Shown piece after piece: positions 17,915-27,499 of a stretch of 64,000 nucleotides of DNA. The position numbers and the translations under genes were made by a program. Position 1 is the stretch's first letter, and every line of letters begins with the position of its first letter. Origin of the DNA: VAZQ01 sp963835165 (GTDB lineage Bacteria; Pseudomonadota; Alphaproteobacteria; Rhizobiales; Xanthobacteraceae); contig CAWIGD010000022.1 of assembly GCA_963835165.1 (NCBI GenBank), positions 62,001-126,000 on the forward strand. The letters are read 5' to 3'. The notes below the pieces were generated by a model that was not told where the DNA came from, searched no databases, and saw nothing but the letters and a program-made list of their open reading frames with translations.

Positions 17915-20246
17915 TCACGCTTCTTCTTCTTCCGCCCTCCGCCGCGTGCGCTTGTCCGCGCGCGTTGCAGCACCACCCTTGGAGGCGTCCCTCCTCGGCG
18001 GCTCTCCCTTCGGGCCGGCATGCGCCCGCGGCACGCGTCTGCGGCCGCCGCCGCCCGCGCGGCCTTGCGACAGCAGCTCGAATCGCAGCGCGCCCGCGAC
18101 CGGTGCGGCCTCGACCAGGCGCACCGTCACGCGATCGCCCAGCCGGTGCGTCTCGCCGCTGCGATCGCCGATGAGGGCATGACGGTCTTCGTGATAGCGG
18201 AAATATTCCTCCCCGATGGTGCGCGCGGGAATGAAGCCGTCGGCGCCGGTGTCGTCGAGCTTGACGAACAAGCCGGCGCGGGTGGCGCCCGAAATGTGGC
18301 CTTCGAAGGTTGCGCCGATGCGGTCGGCGAGGAAATGGGCGAGCAGCCGGTCGAACGTCTCCCGTTCCGCCTTCATGGCGCGGCGCTCGGCGGCCGAGAT
18401 CTGCGCGCCGATCTCGGCCAGGGCGGCGGTGTCTTGCTGCTCGGGCAGCGCGCCGTCGCCCAGCCCCAACGCGCGGATCAAGCCGCGGTGCACGATGAGA
18501 TCGGCATAACGGCGGATGGGCGAGGTGAAATGGGCGTAGCGGCGCAGGTTGAGGCCGAAGTGCCCGTAGTTCTCGGCGGCGTATTCGGCTTGTGCCTGGG
18601 TGCGCAGCACCACCTCGTTGACCAGCTTTTCGACCTCCCGGCCTTTCACTCGCGCGAGGATGCGATTGAATTGCTCGGCCCGCAGCGCGCCGGCCTTCGG
18701 CAGCGAGATGTCGAGGCTTTGCAGGAACTCGCGCAGGGCGTTCACGCGCTCGGGATCGGGCTCGTCGTGGACGCGATAGATCAGCGGCACGCGCGCCCGC
18801 TCCAGCGTTTCCGCGGCCGCCACATTGGCGAGGATCATGAATTCCTCGATCAGCCGGTGCGCGTCGAGACGTTCCGGCGTCATCACCCGATCGACGGTGT
18901 TATGGGCGGTAAGGACGATCTTGCGTTCCGGAAGGTCCAGGTCGAGCGGGGCGCGTTCGTCGCGGGCGCGCTTGAGCGCGCGATAGGCGGAATAGAGCAG
19001 TTCGAGAATGGGCGCCAGCAATGGGCCGGTGGTTTCATCGGGCCAGCCGTCGACGGCGGCTTGCGCCTGCACATAGTTGAGCTTCGCGGCCGAGCGCATG
19101 AGCACGCGATGGAAGCTGTGCGAGCGCTTGCGGCCATCGGCGCCGACCACGAGCCGCACCGCGAGCGCGGCGCGATCCTCGCCTGGCCGGAGCGAGCATA
19201 GATCGTTGGAAATGCGCTCGGGCAGCATCGGCACCACTTGGTCGGGGAAATAGACCGAGTTGCCGCGCACCAGCGCTTCGCGATCGAGCGCCGATCCCGG
19301 CCGCACGTAGTGGGCGACGTCGGCGATCGCGACGCTGATGACGAAACCGCCGGCATTTTTGGGGTCGTCGTCGCGCATCGCGTGCACGGCGTCGTCGTGA
19401 TCCTTGGCGTCGGCCGGATCGATGGTGACGAGCGGCAGTTCGCGCCAATCCTCGCGTCCGGCAAGCCGCGCCGGCCTGGCCGCTTCCGCCTCCGCCACGG
19501 TGGCGGCGGGGAAGACATTCGGGATCGAATGCGCGTGAATGGCGATCAGGCTGACCGCGCGCTCGGTCTTGAGCGAGCCCAGTTTTTCCGTCACGCGCGC
19601 GCTCGCGAGGCCATAGCCGCTGCGCCGCGTCGCCACCTCGACCGCGACCAGATCGCCGTCGCGCGCGTCCGCGCCGGCGCCGGCGGGGATCGCGAGCTCG
19701 CGTCCGAGTTGCTTCTTGTCGATCGGCTCGAGCCGACCCCCGCCGCCCGGCGTGGCGCGGAAAATGCCGAGCACGCGTTGCTTGCCGCGGTCGATGAGCT
19801 TGATGATGCGCCCGGTGTGATGGATCGGATCGTCCTTGTCGCCGCTGTCCTCGACCCGCAGCAGGACGCGGTCGCCGATGCCGGCGACCTCGTTGGGCCG
19901 CGGACGGCGCGGAATGCGCAGGCGGATCTTGGGGGCGGGGCCGTGCTCGGCCTCATCCCATTCGGTCGGAACCGCGATCAGTTCGCCGTCGCGGTCGCGC
20001 GCCGTGACGTCGGCGACCACGACATGCGGCAGCGTTCCGGGATGGTGCAGCTTCTTGCGGCGCTGCTCGACGCGGCCTTCGTCGCCGAGTTCGCGCAGCA
20101 TGCGTCTTGAGCGCGGCGCGGTCGGCGTTCTTCAGGCCGAAGGCGCGCGCGATCTCGCGGGTGCCGACCTTTCCGGGCTGCTGGCCGATGAAGGCGACGA
20201 TGTCGTCTTTGGAGGGAAAGGGAGATTTGCCGTGGGGACGTTTCAT
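17915..20246 (-). pseudogene. rnr: Ribonuclease R, unit A (frameshift near N-terminus)
   Basis: RNase R is a processive 3'-5' exoribonuclease. The N-terminus is read from ATG 20246 (MKRPHGKSPFPSKDDIVAFIGQ) and the remainder from about 20101 in another frame. An extra G at about 20106 (CATGCGTC here, CATCGTC in unit B) breaks the frame. The downstream part keeps cold-shock domains, the RNB domain with the Asp cluster PADAKDHDDAVHAM, and the S1 domain. The basic tail ends RRRAEEEEA and differs from the unit B tail. Either a decaying copy or a sequencing error. Confidence 0.8.
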
Positions 20247-20339
20247 GACAGCGACCGCAGTCAGCAAGCCCTGCTCGAGAGGCTCCCGCCCAGGCGCGTC
20301 CGTTTCACGGAATGCCAGCCCGTGATGACCGGCCTCTGA

Positions 20340-23010
20340 TCACTGGCCCCTGGTCTTCTTGCGCGCCGGCTTTGCATCGACGCTCACGGGCGGCTTCGCC
20401 TTGGCGGCAGCTTTCGGTTTTGACGGTGCCTTGCGCGCGGTGCTGCGCGCCTTCGCCGGCGGCTTCTTGCCGCCGCCGCGCGCGGCGCGGGCGTCCAGCA
20501 AGCCGACCGCCTGTTCGAGCGTGACCGACTCCGGCGTCATGTCGGAGGACAGCGTGGCGTTGACGCCGTCGTGGCTCACATACGGGCCGTACCGGCCGCT
20601 CTTCACCACGATGGTGCCGCCCTTGTCCGGGTGGTCGCCGAGTGCGCGGCCGGGGTCGGAGCCCAGGCGGCCCTTGCGCGGCCCCTTGGCGCGTTTCTCT
20701 TCGATCAGCGTCACCGCGCGGTTCAGTCCGACGCTGAGTACGTCGTCGCCCGGCGTGAGGTTGGCGTACATCTTCCCGTGCTGGACATAAGGTCCGAAGC
20801 GGCCGACGCCGGCGACGATCGGCTCGCCGTCGTCGGGATGCTTGCCGATTTCGCGCGGAAGCGAGAGCAGTCCGAGCGCGCGTTCGAGATCGAGATCGTC
20901 GGGAGACAGGCCTTTCGGCAGGCCGGCGCGTTTGGGCTTCTCGCCCTCGACCGCCTCGCCGAGCTGCACGTAGGGCCCGAAACGGCCCGAGCGCAGCGTC
21001 ACTTCAAGGCCGCTTGCGGGATCCTCGCCGAGCTTCTTCATGCCCCCGTCGGGGCCGCCATTGACGCCGTTGCCGGGCGCGAACTGGCGGGTGTAGCGGC
21101 ATTCGGGATAATTCGTGCAGCCGATGAAGCCGCCGAACTTGCCGAGCTTGAGCGAGAGTTTCCCGGTCTCGCAGTTCGGGCACTTGCGCGGATCGGTGCC
21201 GTCCGCGCGCGGCGGAAACAGGTGCGGCGCCAGCATCTCGTCGAGCGCGTCGATGACCTGCGCGACGCGCAGCTCCTTGATGTCGCCGACGGCGGCGGTG
21301 AAGTCGCGCCAGAAATCGCGCAACAGATCCCGCCACGCCATCTCGTTGTTGGAGATGCGGTCGAGCTGCTCCTCGAGCCCGGCGGTGAAATCGTATTCGA
21401 CGTAGCGGGCGAAGAAGCTTTCGAGGAAGGCGGTCAGCACCCGTCCCTTGTCCTCGGGAACGAGGCGCTTCTTGTCGATGCGCACATAGCCGCGGTCCTT
21501 GAGCACCTGCAGGATCGAGGCATAGGTCGAGGGCCGGCCGATGCCGAGCTCCTCCATCCGCTTGACCAGCGACGCTTCCGAATAGCGCGGCGGCGGCTCG
21601 GTGAAATGCTGGGTGGCGTCGATCTTGCGCTTGGTGAGGTTCTCGCCCGCGCTCATTTCCGGCAGGCGTCGCAACTCCTCGTCGTCGGCGGCGTCGTCCT
21701 CGCCCTCTTGATAGAGCGTGAGGAAGCCGTCGAACTTGATCACCGTGCCGTTCGCGCGCAGATCGATGGATTGATAGCGCTGACCGGGCCCGCCGACCTT
21801 GGCGGTGATGTCGGCGGTGGTGCGCTCGAGCTCGGCGGATTCCATCTGGCTCGCCATCGTGCGCAGCCAGATCAGCTCGTAGAGCCTGGCCTGATCGGAG
21901 TCGAGGAATGCCTTCGTGTCCTTCGGGCGACGCGCCACGTCGGTCGGCCGGATCGCCTCGTGCGCCTCCTGCGCATTCTTCGCCTTGGTCTGGTACTGGC
22001 GCGGGGAGGGCGGCACGTAACGGCTGCCGTAGTCCGTGCCGATCAGGCTGCGCGCGGCGGCAACCGCCTCTTCCGCGATGTCGACGCCGTCGGTGCGCAT
22101 ATAGGTGATGAGGCCGACGGTCTCGCCGTCGATGTCGACGCCTTCGTACAGCCGCTGCGCGATGCGCATGGTGTGGGCGGGCGCGAAGCCGAGCTTGCGG
22201 CTCGCCTCCTGCTGCAGGGTCGAGGTGGTGAACGGCGGCGGTGGATTGCGCCGGGCGGGCTTGGCCTCGACATTGGCGACCGTGAACGCCGCGTTCTCCA
22301 GCGCCTGCTTGAACGCTTCGGCCTCGGCGCCCGAACCGATATCGAGCCGCTGGATCTTCTTGCCGTCGGCGCCGACGAGCCGCGCCTGGAAGGTGTCCGA
22401 ACGCGGGGTGGCAAGGGTCGCCACCAGCGACCAATATTCCCGCGCGACGAATTTTTCGATTTCCAGCTCGCGGTCGCAGACCAGGCGCAGCGCCACCGAT
22501 TGCACGCGGCCGGCGGAGCGCGCGCCCGGCAGCTTGCGCCACAGCACCGGCGACAGGGTGAACCCGACGAGGTAATCGAGGGCGCGGCGGGCGAGATAGG
22601 CATCGACCAGGGCGCGGTCGATGCTGCGGGGGTGCTTCATCGCATCGAGCACCGCCTTCTTGGTGATGGCGTTGAACACCACCCGCTCGACCGACTGCTT
22701 CTCGATGCGCGTGCTGCTCCTTGAGCACTTCGAGGACGTGCCAGGAGATCGCCTCGCCCTCGCGGTCGGGGTCGGTGGCCAGGATCAGCTTGTTGGCGCC
22801 TTTGACCGCCCGGGCAATGTCGTTCAGGCGCTTGCGGGACTTGTCGTCGACCTCCCAGAGCATATGGAAATCGTGCTCGGGATCGACCGATCCATCCTTC
22901 GCCGGCAGATCGCGCACGTGGCCGAACGACGCCAGGACCTCGTAGCCGGGGCCAAGGTATTTGTTGATCGTTTTCGCCTTGGCCGGCAACTCGACGACAA
23001 CGATATCCAT
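20340..23010 (-). pseudogene. topA: DNA topoisomerase I, unit A (frameshift, altered N-terminal motif)
   Basis: Type IA topoisomerase, which relaxes negative supercoils. Compared with unit B, one extra G at about 22707 (GATGCGCG instead of GATCGCG) shifts the frame after the TOPRIM ILATDPDREGEAISWH. The rest from 22682 to 20340 is intact, including the catalytic tyrosine region LITYMRTDGVDI, the zinc finger CPNCETGKLSLK and the Lys/Ala-rich tail. In addition the highly conserved VESPAKAKTI reads VELPAKAKTI (TCG to TTG), a real substitution that an indel error cannot explain. Sequence outside these points is very close to unit B. Confidence 0.82.
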
Positions 23011-23477
23011 GAAAATCCAATAAGTTAGGGTGCAGAGCCGAGGCGCTCAGGGCGAAATTGGCCCGCGGTTGTCGCGGCGAAAGATGGGGATGTCAACCCT
23101 CGCTGTCAAACCGGCGCGGGGGCTTGCGGCGCGGCCGGATGGCCGCGAAGGGGAGCCGGGGCGGCGCGGCGGCACCGGATTTTCCGCTGGCTTTCCCACG
23201 CAACCAGCAATGCTTTACCCCTGAATGTACATGTTATGGATCACGAAACTGGCGGCGCCGCCGGGGGCAAGCTCGGTGTGGGTGTTAATATCGCCCGAAG
23301 CCAGCGCGCCCCGCCGGCCCTGAGTGCGTCCTCTTGCCTGGACGAAGAATATTCTCGCGGCATCGTGATCCATTGTGTCGCGTTGTGATGTCCATCACAG
23401 ACAGGAGATTTCCGACCGCTATAACTGCGGCGAATGGTTCGACATGAATCATCCATTCGTCCCACGGGGAGGCTGAG
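23011..23477. other. Intergenic region upstream of topA, unit A
   Basis: Conserved in unit B (32620-33083). It should hold the topA promoter and the promoter of the mini-gene at 23478. I see no other gene in it. Confidence 0.5.
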
Positions 23478-23681
23478 ATGTCGTCCAGTACCAAGCTGAG
23501 GGAGATGGCCGAATACCACGCAAGAGAGTGCGTGCGCGCGGCCAACTTGACGGATGATGCCGAAAATCGCGAGCTCCTTCTCAAGATGGCGCGCGAGTGG
23601 GCACAGGAGGCGCAGCGCCGCGGCTCCCACGCCTGCCTGCCTCCGGAGGACTCAACTCTTCTCGTCGAGCCTCGCGTTTGA
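23478..23681 (+). CDS. Mini-protein 1 (67 aa), unit A
   Basis: MSSSTKLREMAEYHARECVRAA... with the core NRELLLKMAREWAQEAQRR, predicted helical. A GGGGAGG Shine-Dalgarno precedes the ATG. The core resembles mini-protein 2 encoded convergently 80 bases downstream. Both are present in both duplication units. Function unknown; family looks restricted to Bradyrhizobium relatives. Confidence 0.72.
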   Translation: MSSSTKLREMAEYHARECVRAANLTDDAENRELLLKMAREWAQEAQRRGSHACLPPEDSTLLVEPRV

Positions 23682-23760
23682 GGCCGCCAAAGCGGAGTTC
23701 GACGGGAGTAACAAGAGGCAATGGCCGCTCGCCCATTGCGGCAGGCCGCGTGCCGCAACT

Positions 23761-23919
23761 CTAAGGCTTCGTCTGTGTCGATGCCTGTCGCGCGGCGGCT
23801 TGCATCCACTCACTCGCCAATTTGAGCAGGAGCTCGCGATATTGCGGATCGCTCACCCGATCAGCCGCCCGAACGCAATCCTGCGCGTAGGATTCATATA
23901 AATTGGTTTCCGAAGGCAT
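23761..23919 (-). CDS. Mini-protein 2 (52 aa), unit A
   Basis: MPSETNLYESYAQDCVRAAD... with the core QYRELLLKLASEWMQAAAR, homologous to mini-protein 1 (both have CVRAA, RELLLK and EW spaced alike). A GAGGAGG-like ribosome site precedes the start. Convergent with mini-protein 1. Unknown function. Confidence 0.68.
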   Translation of the reverse strand: MPSETNLYESYAQDCVRAADRVSDPQYRELLLKLASEWMQAAARQASTQTKP

Positions 23920-24244
23920 CGTGCCTCCTCGTGATGACCGACCGCCTCAATCTTTTCGACGCTCGCGGGGGAGGTCGCCAGCCGGACGCAGCAATGGATT
24001 GCGATCCGGGCTGGCTCCGTCGGTGATCAGGCAATGCACATTTGTGTTGCTCGAGGTTCCGAAAGGTTTCCACGCCTCTCGGTTTCGTGAATGCGTTTCC
24101 CACACCTCCCGGTTTTGTGAATGCGCGGCGGCGAATGGCGCTGTCCGCCGCTCTTGCGGGGATTGCGTCCGAGCAGCCCCGGCGGCGCGCGGCATGAAAA
24201 GCGCGAAGCATCCGGAGATTGACGATCGTTGATCTACGAGTGGG

Positions 24245-24478
24245 CTATCCGCAGCCGCAAGGGACGACGGCTGCACGGGCTCGCAGGCAGAGCGGTAATT
24301 GAAATCCCGGCCGGGAGCTCGACGGCCGGACCCGATCGACGTGCTTCTTGGCGACGGGGTCGTACTTCTTCTTCACCAGCTTGTCGGTCATGGTGCGCGA
24401 GTTCTTGCGCGTCACGTAATAGAATCCGGTATCGGCGCTGGAAACCAGCTTCACCTTGATGGTTGTGGCCTTGGCCAT
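24245..24478 (-). pseudogene. rpmG: Chimeric ribosomal protein L33, unit B
   Basis: The first 47 residues are identical to the unit A L33 up to KYDPVAKKHV. At the duplication junction the native end EFRESKIK is replaced by DRVRPSSSRPGF and further junk from the right-end flank, giving 77 residues. This is the product of the duplication breakpoint. Whether it is made or assembles into ribosomes is unknown; the intact copy is at 14774. Confidence 0.85.
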
Positions 24479-24558
24479 GGCAATCCTCGATGGCGTGAAC
24501 TGGCGCGGAACCTAATGCCTTGCCTGCCAATGTCAATGTGCGCCAAGGGGCCGCCCGG

Positions 24559-25323
24559 TCAGAGCAGCTCCCGTTTAAAGCGCCCCCGCGGCATGCTGTA
24601 GAACGGAACCGGGAGGTCGTGACCGAACCCGTCCGCGATGCGCGCGTCGAGTTCCTCCAGCATGACGCCGGTCACCGCCGGCATATCGAGCTGCTTGGCG
24701 TCCGTCAGCGGCATCCACACCAGCTCGACGAGCTCGGCCTCGGGGCCGGTGACGCCCTCCACGCGATGGGCGATCGCGTTGGCGTCGAGGGTGAAGAAGC
24801 GCGCATCGAACCGCCGCACCCGGCCGGGGGGAGTGATGGCGCGACCGATGAAGCGCAGCGCGCTGAGGTCGGGAAGGATTTTCGCCTCGGCAAATCCGCT
24901 CCACGGCCCGGCGGGAACCTTGACCGTTTCGGTCGTCGGCACGCCGAGCACGAGCCCGGTCTCCTCGAAGGTCTCGCGGATGGCGGCGAGCGCAAATGCC
25001 CGCGCCTTGGCGGCGCTGGCGCGTTGCAGATGCTTCATCAGATTGGCTTCGGCGTGCGGATCGAGCGGTTTTGCCACCGGCATGAGTTTGTCCGCCGGGT
25101 CCACGCGGCCGCCGGGAAAGACGAATTTGCCCGGCATGAATTTGTGTCGCTCGTGGCGCTTGCCGAGCAGGACTTTGGGAACCGGGCCCGAGCGATCGAC
25201 CAGGATCAAGGTCGCCGCATCCTTCGGCCGCACATAGGGCGCCGTGAGATCGCGCTCGACCTCGTTCATCCGGTTGACGAAGCGGTTCATCCGCTCGAGC
25301 CGGTCCGCTTGCACGTCGCTCAT
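24559..25323 (-). CDS. NUDIX hydrolase, unit B
   Basis: 254 residues starting MSDVQADRLERMNRFVNRMNE, with the Nudix helix AAIRETFEETGLVLG and the loop PGKFVFPGGRVDP intact. Nearly the same as unit A, with scattered conservative changes (for example VRVNET to VPTTET), so both copies look functional. The substrate is unknown. Confidence 0.88.
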   Translation of the reverse strand: MSDVQADRLERMNRFVNRMNEVERDLTAPYVRPKDAATLILVDRSGPVPKVLLGKRHERHKFMPGKFVFPGGRVDPADKLMPVAKPLDPHAEANLMKHLQRASAAKARAFALAAIRETFEETGLVLGVPTTETVKVPAGPWSGFAEAKILPDLSALRFIGRAITPPGRVRRFDARFFTLDANAIAHRVEGVTGPEAELVELVWMPLTDAKQLDMPAVTGVMLEELDARIADGFGHDLPVPFYSMPRGRFKRELL

Positions 25324-25525
25324 TACTGGGTGTCCTCGATTTCCCTTGAGGCCCTTCTCTGTCACTTGTTGCCCGGTCTCGCCAAGCACCAATGACGTGT
25401 TTTTGATGGGTGGGAACGGGAAGTGGCGTTCCGGAATTCCCGCACTCCGTTTCAGATCGCCGGCCTGCAACCGGCCCTGATCGTCGATTCAGTTTCACAA
25501 GCGGGCATGCCCGGCAGATGGCAGC

Positions 25526-26896
25526 CTACACCACGCGGGTCACGGCCGCCGGCGACCGCAAGGCGCCAGCCAGGATCTCCAGGCCGCGCACCAGTTCGGC
25601 GCGGCTGCTCGCCGCGCCGAGCGAGACGCGGATCGCGTGCGGCGGCGCGTCCTCGACACTGAACGCTTCCGCCGTCACCACGCCCAGTCCCTGCCTTTGA
25701 ACGTACGACGCGAATTCCGTCCTGTTCCAGCTCGGCGGCAACGTGACCCAGATGTGGTGACCGTTGGGGTGGCGCGAAAATGCATGTCGCGCCAGCACCT
25801 GGGAAGCAAGTTTCTGCCGCGCGGTGGCCTCGTCGCGGATCGCCGCGATGATGGCGTCGGCGCTGCCGTCCTGCAGCCAGCGCGTCACCAGCGCGACCAT
25901 CAGGAACGCGGGCATGTGCACGGTCGCACGCAGAGCGTTTGCCAGGAGGCTCGCAGCGTCCTGATCGGGTGTCAGCAGGAACGACACCCGCAGCCCGGGC
26001 GCGATGCACTTGGAAAACGTCGCGGCGAAATAGGTGCGCTCGGGAATGAGCGCGGCCAGCGGCACGGCCTTGGGCTCCAGCATGCCGTAGGCATCGTCTT
26101 CCAGCAGCAGCACGTTGCGCGCCCGCAGAATGTCGGCGACCTGCTCGCGACGCGACCGTGGCATCGTAGCGGTGGTGGGATTGTGGATCGTCGGGATCAG
26201 GTACACGGCCTTGGGCGAATGTTTCCGACACGCCGCGTCGAGCGCGTCGGGAAGAATGCCGTGCTCGTCCATCGGGACGCCGACGAGGCGCGCGCCCCTG
26301 CAGGCGGCCGCCGCCTTGATGCCGGGATAGGTCAGCGCTTCGGTAAGCACGACGTCTCCCGGCGAGGTGAGCGCGATGAGCAGGTCGAAAAGCGCATTCT
26401 GGGTGCCGGGGCAGATCACGACCCGATCGCCACGCGCCTCGGCGATCCGCGAACGCAGCCATTCGGCTGCGATGTCGCGTTCGGCCCCGCTTCCGCCGGG
26501 GTCGCGATAACTGAGATGGGCGGAGAACCCGACCTCCCGTTGGATCGCCGCAATGCCCCGGGTGAGCCGGCCTTCCAGGTCGGCCTCCATCGGCTGCGGC
26601 GGGAGATTCATGGAAAGGTCGAGTTCCGGGCGCAGGGCAGGGGCATGGTGCGACATGCTCTCGGCGACAAACGTGCCTTGCCCCGTCCGCGCTTCAGTCA
26701 GGCCGCATCGGCGGGCCTCCGTATACGCCCGGGTGACGGTCGTGAGATCAACGCCGAGCGCCTTCGCCAGGGCGCGATGGGTCGGCAACTGCTGCCCTCG
26801 ACGCAGACGCCCGCTGGCCACGTCCGCGGTCAAGGCGTCGACGATGCGGCGGTAGAGCGGACCCTCGCGGTCATTGAGCGTAGGGCGCCAATCCAT
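25526..26896 (-). CDS. MocR-type regulator (GntR HTH + aminotransferase-like domain), unit B
   Basis: 456 residues, the same length as unit A. The winged helix is unchanged (GPLYRRIVDALTADVASGRL) and the PLP lysine motif ATFSKCIAPGLRVSF is intact. A GGAGAG ribosome site directly precedes the shared start MDWRPTLN. Changes from unit A are scattered over the aminotransferase-like part. It is divergent from the unit B DUF983 gene and has the same operator-like half-sites, so either regulator could act on both units. Confidence 0.9.
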   Translation of the reverse strand: MDWRPTLNDREGPLYRRIVDALTADVASGRLRRGQQLPTHRALAKALGVDLTTVTRAYTEARRCGLTEARTGQGTFVAESMSHHAPALRPELDLSMNLPPQPMEADLEGRLTRGIAAIQREVGFSAHLSYRDPGGSGAERDIAAEWLRSRIAEARGDRVVICPGTQNALFDLLIALTSPGDVVLTEALTYPGIKAAAACRGARLVGVPMDEHGILPDALDAACRKHSPKAVYLIPTIHNPTTATMPRSRREQVADILRARNVLLLEDDAYGMLEPKAVPLAALIPERTYFAATFSKCIAPGLRVSFLLTPDQDAASLLANALRATVHMPAFLMVALVTRWLQDGSADAIIAAIRDEATARQKLASQVLARHAFSRHPNGHHIWVTLPPSWNRTEFASYVQRQGLGVVTAEAFSVEDAPPHAIRVSLGAASSRAELVRGLEILAGALRSPAAVTRVV

Positions 26897-26950
26897 ACAT
26901 TCTCTCCGACATGCGTTGAGTGTAAGGAGCGGAGAACTTATTGTATGGAT
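26891..26950. promoter_or_regulatory. Probable MocR operator, unit B
   Basis: ATCCATACA (26891-26899) and TGTATGGAT (26942-26950), with TTGAGTGTAAG in between. Arms and spacing (51 bases from start to start) match unit A exactly, although the intervening bases differ. Confidence 0.6.
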
Positions 26951-26983
26951 GCATTTTACGCAAGCAATTCGGGGGAGCACACC

Positions 26984-27397
26984 GTGTCCAATTCCTTTTC
27001 CGCGCGACTGCTGAGCCACGAGATCGTGCGCGGGCTTCTCGGCCGCTGCCCGTGCTGCGGCAAGGGGCGGATGTTCGGCGCCTTTCTCAAGGTGAAGGAT
27101 CATTGCGAGGTGTGCGGCGAGGAGCTGCACCATCATCGGGCCGATGATTTTCCCGCCTATGTCGTGATCCTCATCGTCGGCCACCTGCTGGTTCCGGCCG
27201 TGCTGTCGGTGGAGACCAATTTTGCGCCGCCGTACTGGGTACACCTGGTGCTGTGGCTGCCGCCCACCCTCATTCTCACCCTCGGTCTGCTGCAGCCGGT
27301 CAAAGGCGCCATCGTTGCGCTGCAGTGGCACATGGGAATGCACGGCTTCGAGGAAGCCAAGCTGGCGCGGGCGCGCGCCTCCCGCATCTGCGCCTAG
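26984..27397 (+). CDS. DUF983 membrane protein, unit B
   Basis: 137 residues with the cysteine-knuckle block RCPCCGKGRMFGAF / CEVCGEELHHHRAD and two membrane helices (VVILIVGHLLVPAVLSV; WLPPTLILTLGLLQPV). The start is chosen at GTG 26984 because GGGGGAG stands 6 bases before it and the sequence MSNSF aligns with the unit A start. An in-frame ATG at 26945 lies within the operator half-site. Unknown function. Confidence 0.85.
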   Translation: MSNSFSARLLSHEIVRGLLGRCPCCGKGRMFGAFLKVKDHCEVCGEELHHHRADDFPAYVVILIVGHLLVPAVLSVETNFAPPYWVHLVLWLPPTLILTLGLLQPVKGAIVALQWHMGMHGFEEAKLARARASRICA

Positions 27398-27499
27398 CCC
27401 GCTGGCGGCCGCGGCCGCGGGACGCGCCGTTGTGATGTCGAGCCACCATTGGCGATGCTGGTGCCGAGCAGAGGCCAGCAATCACGCGCTACGGCTGTT

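Larger units (their letters stand above)
14800..24336. repeat. Tandem duplication, unit A (rpmG' to small-protein region)
   Basis: Unit A matches unit B (24337-33940) in the same order and orientation: rpmG, NUDIX, MocR-type regulator, DUF983, rnr, topA and two mini-genes. The junction is read directly at 24336/24337, where the unit's right-end sequence (GGCCGGACCCGAT) abuts rpmG sequence (CGACGTGCTTCTTGG). Similarity is lower through NUDIX, regulator and rnr than in topA. Unit A has +1 frameshifts in rnr and topA, and carries a palindrome after DUF983 that unit B lacks. Confidence 0.93.

Noticed and set aside
17309..19201. 630-residue plus-strand frame
   Set aside because: Begins inside DUF983 and runs antisense to rnr; repetitive Arg/Ala/Glu composition typical of a GC-rich shadow.
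20571..22724. 717-residue plus-strand frame
   Set aside because: Exactly antisense to topA unit A; the same shadow recurs opposite topA unit B (30181-32010).
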